Assembly (NCBI GenBank): GCA_009731425.1
Contig: AP018794.1
Coordinates: 496,001 to 560,000 of the forward strand
Length of the DNA: 64,000 nucleotides
Direction: 5' to 3'
Source: Lachnospiraceae bacterium KM106-2
GTDB taxonomy: Bacteria > Bacillota > Clostridia > Lachnospirales > Lachnospiraceae
Numbering within the stretch: position 1 is the stretch's first letter; the number at the start of each line of letters is the position of its first letter. The position numbers were made by a program, and so were the translations under genes. The notes under the pieces were generated by a model that saw only the letters and a program-made list of their open reading frames with translations, was not told the origin of the DNA and ran no database searches. Positions 59,458-64,000 of the stretch are shown here, piece after piece.

Positions 59458-59940
59458 ATGTCAACAAAGAAGGTTGCAACATTTGGAGTTCTCGTTGCAT
59501 TGGCATTTATATTTAGTTATATCGAATCTTTAATTCCATTTTATTTTGGAGTTCCAGGAATGAAATTAGGGCTTGCAAATATTGTAGTTCTGACTGCACT
59601 CTATAAATTAGGAGTAAAAGAAGCTTATTCATTATGTATTGTAAGGATCATTCTTGTAGGATTTACCTTCGGTAATTTATATTCTTTATTATACAGTATT
59701 GCAGGTGGTCTCTTAAGCTGTACGGCGATGGTACTATTAAAGATGACGAAGAAATTTAGTCAGATCGGTGTCAGTGCGGTTGGAGGGATCATGCATAATG
59801 TGGGACAGATTACAGTTGCAATGATCGTTTTAGAGACCAGTGCATTAATCTATTATCTCCCAGCATTATTGATTTCAGGCGTTCTAACAGGTGCCTTGAT
59901 CGGTGTTGCGGGTGGTGAGATCATTAAGAGATTAAGATAA
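59458..59940 (+). CDS. Gx transporter family membrane protein (EetB-like)
   Basis: A 160-residue membrane protein with about five helices. MSTKKVATFGVLVALAFIFS, then IPFYFGVPGMKLGLANIVVL and FTFGNLYSLLYSIAGGLLSC match the Gx transporter / heptaprenyl diphosphate synthase component I-like family, which includes EetB of the Listeria extracellular electron transfer locus. Start: ATG at 59458; the GTG three codons earlier is less well placed after AAAGGG. It follows EetA-like by 17 bases. Its position in the cluster suggests membrane quinone or redox linkage, by analogy only. Confidence 0.75.
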   Translation: MSTKKVATFGVLVALAFIFSYIESLIPFYFGVPGMKLGLANIVVLTALYKLGVKEAYSLCIVRIILVGFTFGNLYSLLYSIAGGLLSCTAMVLLKMTKKFSQIGVSAVGGIMHNVGQITVAMIVLETSALIYYLPALLISGVLTGALIGVAGGEIIKRLR

Positions 59941-59994
59941 CTTGATTTATTTGCCTTAGGCATGTTATAAATAACTACCTTAAGGAGGAAGTAC

Positions 59995-61299
59995 GTGAAA
60001 AAGAAAATAGGATTAACATCTTGGGTGTTGATTTCCTTACTGGCAGGTGCAATCTTTGGAATCGTTTTACACTATTTGGTTCCAGCAGGATTTGTAAGAG
60101 ATACGGTATTTGTGAATGGTATCTTATATGTTGTCGGTAAAGGATTTGTAAGAGCAATGCAAATGCTTGTAGTTCCATTAGTTTTATGTTCTTTAGTATG
60201 TGGAACACTTGCAATTGATGATACGAAGCAGCTTGGTAAAGTGGGGATTAAGACCGTTTTATTCTATATGACTTCAACAGCACTTGCTGTTGTTGTTGCA
60301 CTTGGGATTGCGAATTTGATCAATCCAGGACGCGGTCTTGATATGTCAAATATTCAAAAGGTTGAAACGACAGTAGGAGAAGCAGATAGCTTTGCTGATG
60401 TGCTGCTTAACATTATTCCGACGAATCCATTTGAGTCGATTGCCAATGGAAATATGCTGCAGCTGATCTTTTTTGCAGTATTCTTAGGCTGTATCTTGGC
60501 TAAGTTAGGCTCTAAGACAAAAGGGATCGCAAATTTATTCCGTGAAGGAAATGAAGTGTGTATGGCGATGACCATGACAGTTATGAAAGTAGCACCAATT
60601 GGTGTGTTCTGTCTGATCTCAAGTACCTTTGCTTCTACTGGATGGGATGCAATGCTGCCATTGTTTAAATATACGTTTGCGGTCTATCTAGCACTTGCAA
60701 TTCAGTGTTTTGGAATTTACATGTTATTTTTAAGAGGATTTACGAAGTTAAATCCAATGCACTTTATTAAAAAGTATATGCCGGTTATGGGATTCGCTTT
60801 TTCTACAGCAGCAAGTAACGCAACGATCCCGTTAGCGATCGAGACGTTAAATAAGAAAATTGGTGTATCGAAGAGAATCTCTTCTTTTACCATTCCATTA
60901 GGTGCGACCATCAATATGGATGGAACATCGATCATGCAAGGTGTAGCAGTTGTCTTTGTTGCACAAGCGTTTAATATTAATTTGTCTGTCAGTGATTATG
61001 TGACGGTTATTGCTACGGCAACGTTAGCATCCGTTGGAACAGCAGGTGTTCCTGGAGTTGGCTTGATCACTTTGTCTATGGTATTAAATTCAGTCGGTCT
61101 TCCATTAGAAGGAATCGGTTTGATCATGGGTATCGACCGAATTATCGATATGGCAAGAACAACGGTTAATATAACTGGCGATGCTGTATGTACAACAATT
61201 GTAGCAAATCAAGAAGGCGGACTGAATAAAGATGTATTTATTGCTGATAATGCAAAGATTGATCTAAAAGATTTACCATCTTGTGATGATTTAGTATAA
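59995..61299 (+). CDS. Dicarboxylate/amino acid:cation symporter (DAACS)
   Basis: A 434-residue transporter with eight or more helices and two hairpin loops. Family motifs: AGAIFGIVLHYLVPAGF, MQMLVVPLVLCSLVCG, the Ser-rich hairpin FAFSTAASNATIPLAIETL (about residues 263-281), the NMDGTS motif (IPLGATINMDGTSIMQ) and GVGLITLSMVLNSVGLP. These are the sodium/proton and acidic-substrate sites of the GltP/DctA family (aspartate, glutamate or C4-dicarboxylate). GTG start with AAGGAGG upstream. Terminator follows. Confidence 0.9.
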   Translation: MKKKIGLTSWVLISLLAGAIFGIVLHYLVPAGFVRDTVFVNGILYVVGKGFVRAMQMLVVPLVLCSLVCGTLAIDDTKQLGKVGIKTVLFYMTSTALAVVVALGIANLINPGRGLDMSNIQKVETTVGEADSFADVLLNIIPTNPFESIANGNMLQLIFFAVFLGCILAKLGSKTKGIANLFREGNEVCMAMTMTVMKVAPIGVFCLISSTFASTGWDAMLPLFKYTFAVYLALAIQCFGIYMLFLRGFTKLNPMHFIKKYMPVMGFAFSTAASNATIPLAIETLNKKIGVSKRISSFTIPLGATINMDGTSIMQGVAVVFVAQAFNINLSVSDYVTVIATATLASVGTAGVPGVGLITLSMVLNSVGLPLEGIGLIMGIDRIIDMARTTVNITGDAVCTTIVANQEGGLNKDVFIADNAKIDLKDLPSCDDLV

Positions 61300-61302
61300 A
61301 AT

Positions 61303-61341
61303 AAAGAGATTCTGTAATTTATATTATAGAGTCTCTTTTTT
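61303..61341 (+). terminator. Terminator after the DAACS gene
   Basis: AAAGAGATTCT pairs with AGAGTCTCTTT (one G-T pair), followed by Ts. The repeat copy C begins directly after the T-run. Confidence 0.8.
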
Positions 61342-61490
61342 ATTAACGAGGAAACTTCTCTTCGAGCAGTCACCTAGTTAATAAAAAGGCTTTCTAAAAG
61401 AAGTAAGCCAGGATGCGCACTCACGCGTAGGGAAGGTATCACTTCGTGATCGTGTTCGGCGCGGAGAGTTCGCAAGCCAAACTCTATTTT
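61342..61490 (+). repeat. Structured intergenic repeat, copy C (left module)
   Basis: Matches the left module at 8171-8320 over its full length by eye: ATTAACGAGG...CCTAGTTAAT, AAAAAGGCTTTCTAAAAGAA, GGAAGGTATCACTTCGTGAT, TGTTCGGCGCGGAGAGTT and the terminal arms AGAGTT/AACTCT. Differences include single-base changes in the arms and a few changes in the last stem (AGAGTTTGG reads AGAGTT). It sits between the DAACS terminator and the patatin gene. No right module is attached. Confidence 0.85.
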
Positions 61491-61514
61491 ATATTTTTTT
61501 AATAAGTCTGATAA

Positions 61515-61543
61515 TTGATTATTTTTTTGTACAAAGATATAAT
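61515..61543 (+). promoter_or_regulatory. Promoter of the patatin-like gene
   Basis: TTGATT (61515-61520) and TATAAT (61538-61543) are 17 bases apart. It lies just downstream of the repeat, so the repeat is outside the transcript. Confidence 0.7.
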
Positions 61544-61571
61544 AGATAAATACATAGTTAGGAGGATTAAT

Positions 61572-62414
61572 ATGGTAAGTTTAGTTTTAGAAGGTGGATC
61601 ATTTCGCTGTATTTTCTCTGCAGGGGTAATGGATGCTTTACTTGATTCAGATATATATGTTCCATATTGTATTGGAGTCTCAGGTGGAATTTCAATGGGA
61701 GTATCTTATATCTCGAAACAGCCTAAGAGAAATCTGGATGTATTTCTAAAATATAGGAATGATAAACGATATATCAGCAGAAGAAACTTGCTTCATAATC
61801 GATCTGTATTTGGATTGGATTTTGCTTATGACGAAGTTCCGAATAAGTTGATACCATTTGATTGGGATACGTATAAAAAATATACAGGAAAAGTCGTGAT
61901 TGTTGCAACCGACGCATTGACTGGAAAGCCAAAGTATTTTAATGGTATGAAAATGGATAAAAAGTTTAAACCATTACGTGCAACGTGTGCGTTGCCTGTA
62001 GCCTTCCCAACGATAAAGATCGGCAATACTCCATATTATGATGGCGGACTTAGTGATCCTATTCCAATTAGAAAGGCAATCGAGGATGGCTGTGATAAAC
62101 ATATCATCATTCTTACACGTCCTGAAGGATATGTAAAAGAATGTGATAGCAGAGCAAAAGTGGTGGCTCGTGTTTTACGACGTAAGTATCCCAAAGTAGA
62201 AGAATGTCTTTTGAATCGCCACATTGGATATAATAAGACAGTACAATTCTGCGAACAACTACAAAAAGAAAAGAAAGCTGTTATTATTCGTCCGGATCAC
62301 CCACTAGAAAGCTTTGAGAAGGATACAAAAGTGCTTCAGGAAAGCTATGATTTAGGTTATCAGGCAGGGATGAAGGTAATGGATCAGATTAAAGAACTTT
62401 TTGAAGAAAAATAG
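61572..62414 (+). CDS. Patatin-like phospholipase
   Basis: A 280-residue serine hydrolase with a catalytic dyad. The oxyanion motif is LEGGSFRCIFSAGVMDALL (GGxR at residues about 7-10), the nucleophile Ser is in GVSGGISMGVSY (about residue 42), and the Asp is in YYDGGLSDPIPIRKA (about 159). Family members release fatty acids from phospholipids. The ATG at 61572 follows AGGAGGATTA; the longer frame from 61515 overlaps the promoter. Role uncertain; could be in lipid turnover. No signal peptide, so cytosolic. Confidence 0.88.
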   Translation: MVSLVLEGGSFRCIFSAGVMDALLDSDIYVPYCIGVSGGISMGVSYISKQPKRNLDVFLKYRNDKRYISRRNLLHNRSVFGLDFAYDEVPNKLIPFDWDTYKKYTGKVVIVATDALTGKPKYFNGMKMDKKFKPLRATCALPVAFPTIKIGNTPYYDGGLSDPIPIRKAIEDGCDKHIIILTRPEGYVKECDSRAKVVARVLRRKYPKVEECLLNRHIGYNKTVQFCEQLQKEKKAVIIRPDHPLESFEKDTKVLQESYDLGYQAGMKVMDQIKELFEEK

Positions 62415-62503
62415 AGAAATTAGTTTATTTTATGTACAAAAAGAAATAATTTGATTATAATAAAGGTGTCAGTTTACTAGATTATGGAGAAGGGGTGTTC
62501 AAT

Positions 62504-62983
62504 ATGCTAAATGATGATTATATTTCATTTAAGATTGGGAAACAGAAACACATTGCTTTAATTGCGCATGATAGTAAGAAGAAAGAATTGATCGAATGGG
62601 CTGAAAGAAATAGAGCAATATTAGAGAAACATTTTCTTTGTGGAACAGGTACAACAGCTCGTTTAATTACAGAGCAGACAGGTCTTCCGGTAAAGGGTTA
62701 TAATTCAGGTCCTCTTGGTGGTGACCAGCAGGTTGGATCAAGAATCGTGGAAGGAAATATTGATTTTGTAGTATTCTTATGGGATCCACTAGAAAGTCAG
62801 CCACATGATCCAGATGTTAAAGCATTACTTCGTATCGCAGTTGTATATGATATTCCGATTGCAAATAATTTAGCAACTGCTGATTTTCTATTAACATCAA
62901 AATACATGAATGAAGAGTATGATCGACAAGTAGCAAACTACAATAAGATCATTAGTCAGAGAATTCAAGATATGACGAAATAA
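62504..62983 (+). CDS. mgsA: Methylglyoxal synthase
   Basis: A 159-residue enzyme. Motifs IALIAHDSKKKELIEWAERN (N-terminus), HFLCGTGTTARLI (phosphate-binding), YNSGPLGGDQQVGSRIVEG and FLWDPLESQPHDPDVKALLR match MgsA, with the catalytic Asp residues in GGDQQ and DPL. It converts dihydroxyacetone phosphate to methylglyoxal, a bypass of lower glycolysis. ATG 62504 follows AAGGGG by 8; GTG 62495 abuts that site. Terminator after the gene. Confidence 0.95.
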   Translation: MLNDDYISFKIGKQKHIALIAHDSKKKELIEWAERNRAILEKHFLCGTGTTARLITEQTGLPVKGYNSGPLGGDQQVGSRIVEGNIDFVVFLWDPLESQPHDPDVKALLRIAVVYDIPIANNLATADFLLTSKYMNEEYDRQVANYNKIISQRIQDMTK

Positions 62984-62991
62984 TATAGATG

Positions 62992-63024
62992 AAAAAGAAT
63001 GTGCGAGAGCACATTCTTTTTTTT
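62992..63024 (+). terminator. Terminator after mgsA
   Basis: AAAGAATGTGC pairs with GCACATTCTTT around GAGA, with a T-run of eight. The arms are identical to those of the trpB terminator. Confidence 0.85.
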
Positions 63025-63054
63025 ATACCACAATCATATATTGTAGAGGTATTT

Positions 63055-63660
63055 TTAGTGAGAGAAGTTTCCTTGAAACAGATTAAGCATATTAAGTAAT
63101 GTATTCCCCCAATTACTATTCGGACCTTTTTCATTAAAAAAATTAAAAGGATTGCCACCAGGGCCGCCCGGTCCACCGAATTTACCGGGACCACCAGGGC
63201 CGCCCGGTCCACCGAATTTACCAGGACCACCAGGACCACCCAGTCCACCGAATTTACCGGGACCACCAGGGCTGCCTGGTCCACCGAATTTACCAGGACC
63301 ACCAGGACCACCCGGTCCACCGAATTTACCGGGACCACCAGGGCCGCCTGGTCCACCGAACTTACCCGGACCGCCAGGGCCACATGGACCACCGAACTTA
63401 CCCGGACCGCCAGGGCCACATGGACCAGCAAATTTTCCGGGACCGCCAGGGCCACATGGGCCACCAAATTTTCCGGGACCTCCAGGACCACATGGCCCAC
63501 AACCTCCTAAAGGAGTACCAGGTCCGAAACAGCAATTAGGAAACCATGGATTATTACATCCGCAACAAGGAGAGCAAGGTGGGGGCATACAGTTGTTACA
63601 ACAGTTACAATTACAAGAACAGCAATTACAAATGAGATACAATAGCATCCAATCATTCAT
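63055..63660 (-). CDS. Cys-rich collagen-like repeat protein
   Basis: A 201-residue protein with a hydrophobic-Cys start ([20 protein letters not shown]), further Cys clusters ([11 protein letters not shown], about 13-17 Cys in the first 60 residues) and then about nine copies of a 12-residue unit, [16 protein letters not shown], giving a GXY pattern, some with Cys at the start. A non-repetitive tail ends [12 protein letters not shown]...NFSH. The RBS AAAGGAGG is perfect and the only sensible start on this strand. A sigma-K-like promoter lies just upstream (63682-63709), suggesting late sporulation and a coat or exosporium role. The repeats are encoded by 36-base units. Confidence 0.8.
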   Translation of the reverse strand: MNDWMLLYLICNCCSCNCNCCNNCMPPPCSPCCGCNNPWFPNCCFGPGTPLGGCGPCGPGGPGKFGGPCGPGGPGKFAGPCGPGGPGKFGGPCGPGGPGKFGGPGGPGGPGKFGGPGGPGGPGKFGGPGSPGGPGKFGGLGGPGGPGKFGGPGGPGGPGKFGGPGGPGGNPFNFFNEKGPNSNWGNTLLNMLNLFQGNFSH

Positions 63661-63681
63661 AAAAATGCCTCCTTTCTACAA

Positions 63682-63709
63682 TATTATATGACATTATCTA
63701 ACTTATAGT
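63682..63709 (-). promoter_or_regulatory. Sigma-K-like sporulation promoter
   Basis: On the minus strand AC (63708-63709), 17 bases, then CATATAATA (63682-63690), which fits the sigma-K pattern AC-N16/17-CATANNNTA. The ribosome site follows about 8 bases after the -10 box, so the transcript has a short leader. Confidence 0.6.
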
Positions 63710-63744
63710 TACAATAAAATATTTAAGAAAATGTATAAATATAC

Positions 63745-63772
63745 TTGAAATGTGAATATTATCTGTTATAAT
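63745..63772 (+). promoter_or_regulatory. Promoter of the amino-acid-binding protein gene
   Basis: TTGAAA (63745-63750) and TATAAT (63767-63772) with a 16-base spacer. Confidence 0.7.
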
Positions 63773-63867
63773 AATGAATACAAATAAGTTTATATGCATA
63801 ATAAACCATAAAAATAAGGAATATTGCACATGTGAGTGCATAAATAGTCATGGAGGGAAAGAATAAT

Positions 63868-64000
63868 ATGAAAAAAGTGTATGTATTATTATTAATCACA
63901 TCATTGGTGCTTGGTTTAGTAGGATGTTCGTCAGGAAAGGAAGATGAGATCATTGTTGCAACAGAACCAGGCTTTGCTCCATACGAATATTTAGATGGAA
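63868..64000 (+). CDS. Amino-acid ABC transporter binding lipoprotein (3' end outside window)
   Basis: Only 44 codons are visible. The product opens with a lipoprotein signal peptide (MKKVYVLLLITSLVLGLVGC, lipobox LVGC) and continues IIVATEPGFAPYEYLDG, which is the classic start of family 3 solute-binding proteins (polar amino acids or ectoine). RBS GGAGGGAAAG lies before the ATG. Its permease and ATPase genes would follow to the right of the window. The amino acid cannot be told. Confidence 0.8.
   Translation, partial: MKKVYVLLLITSLVLGLVGCSSGKEDEIIVATEPGFAPYEYLDG

Noticed and set aside
3475..63024. Identical arms AAAGAATGTGC in the trpB and mgsA terminators as a mobile repeat
   Set aside because: The identity is limited to the stem; loops and flanks differ, so chance or a favoured terminator sequence is enough.
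63150..63520. CRISPR-like 36-base periodicity
   Set aside because: The units are contiguous, without unique spacers, and encode a 12-residue protein repeat.
63152..63691. Plus-strand frame with G-P-P repeats
   Set aside because: It is the opposite strand of the Cys-rich collagen-like gene. It starts at TTG without a proper ribosome site and reads through the promoter of the minus-strand gene, whereas the minus frame has AAAGGAGG and a promoter.
1..64000. tRNA, rRNA, insertion sequences, prophage, CRISPR arrays
   Set aside because: None was recognised: no tRNA-like cloverleaf, no transposase or integrase frame and no spaced repeats were seen by eye, although a search tool could reveal a missed small RNA.

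Overview
The window is low-GC DNA from a Gram-positive, endospore-forming anaerobe of the Clostridia, most likely family Lachnospiraceae. The grounds are AAGGAGG ribosome-binding sites on nearly every gene, frequent TTG/GTG starts, lipoboxes, a sigma-K-like promoter, ECF vitamin transport, an iron-dependent alcohol dehydrogenase, ApbE/FMN-binding extracytosolic flavoproteins, and many secreted proteins with Ig-like or FN3-like repeats and Thr/Pro/Lys linkers. This is inferred from gene content; no rRNA or tRNA gene is present, so species cannot be fixed.

Layout. 1-7.8 kb: the end of an ABC-2 exporter operon, a VanZ-like protein, a solitary TrpB2-type tryptophan synthase beta chain, a LytTR regulator with a LiaF-like membrane partner, a sugar isomerase, a CorA-type channel and a sigma-like protein lacking region 4. 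7.8-16.1 kb: a corrinoid island. A cobalamin riboswitch and terminator lead into a large surface protein, a FecR/DUF4430 (transcobalamin-like) protein and a complete ECF transporter (fused EcfA, S component, EcfT); a second S component and a second DUF4430 protein converge on it from the other strand. 16.2-26.7 kb: PlsY, then an oligopeptide operon (oppABCDF plus oligopeptidase F) in which OppC carries an extracellular seven-bladed RCC1-like propeller and OppF carries an extra helical insertion of about 130 residues. 26.8-38.8 kb: small hypothetical genes, a decayed DUF1848 gene, HD and Lrp proteins, a glycogen debranching enzyme, BI-1, a cold-shock gene with a structured leader, DJ-1/MBL/HAD enzymes, an FAD reductase without its usual cysteine, DUF554 and MATE proteins. 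38.9-52.9 kb: a guanine-type riboswitch ahead of an FAD dehydrogenase, secreted Ig-like and CAP-domain proteins, Fe-ADH, AlaX, a PRTase-like protein, aldo/keto reductase, and an SDR / radical-SAM / unknown / MFS operon. 53-64 kb: an M23 peptidase, two response regulators (one a REC-GGDEF-SARP-like fusion), an ApbE/FMN-binding/NusG-II/Gx cluster resembling flavin-based electron transfer loci, a DAACS symporter, patatin, methylglyoxal synthase, a Cys-rich collagen-like protein and the start of an amino-acid-binding lipoprotein.

The most unusual feature is a family of modular, structured intergenic repeats at 8171-8440, 39111-39255 and 61342-61490, with a decayed relative at 54161-54245. Every copy begins directly after the T-run of an intrinsic terminator. 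The copy at 8.2 kb looks nested: its right module follows the T-run of a terminator-like hairpin supplied by its left module. Two copies sit between a riboswitch terminator and the regulated gene. A stem differs in sequence but not in pairing between copies, which suggests the RNA form matters.

How the parts work together: peptide import (Opp) feeds PepF; the corrinoid island is switched by its riboswitch; extracytosolic flavoproteins are presumably loaded with FMN by ApbE. All functions are read from motifs by eye; no database search was run.
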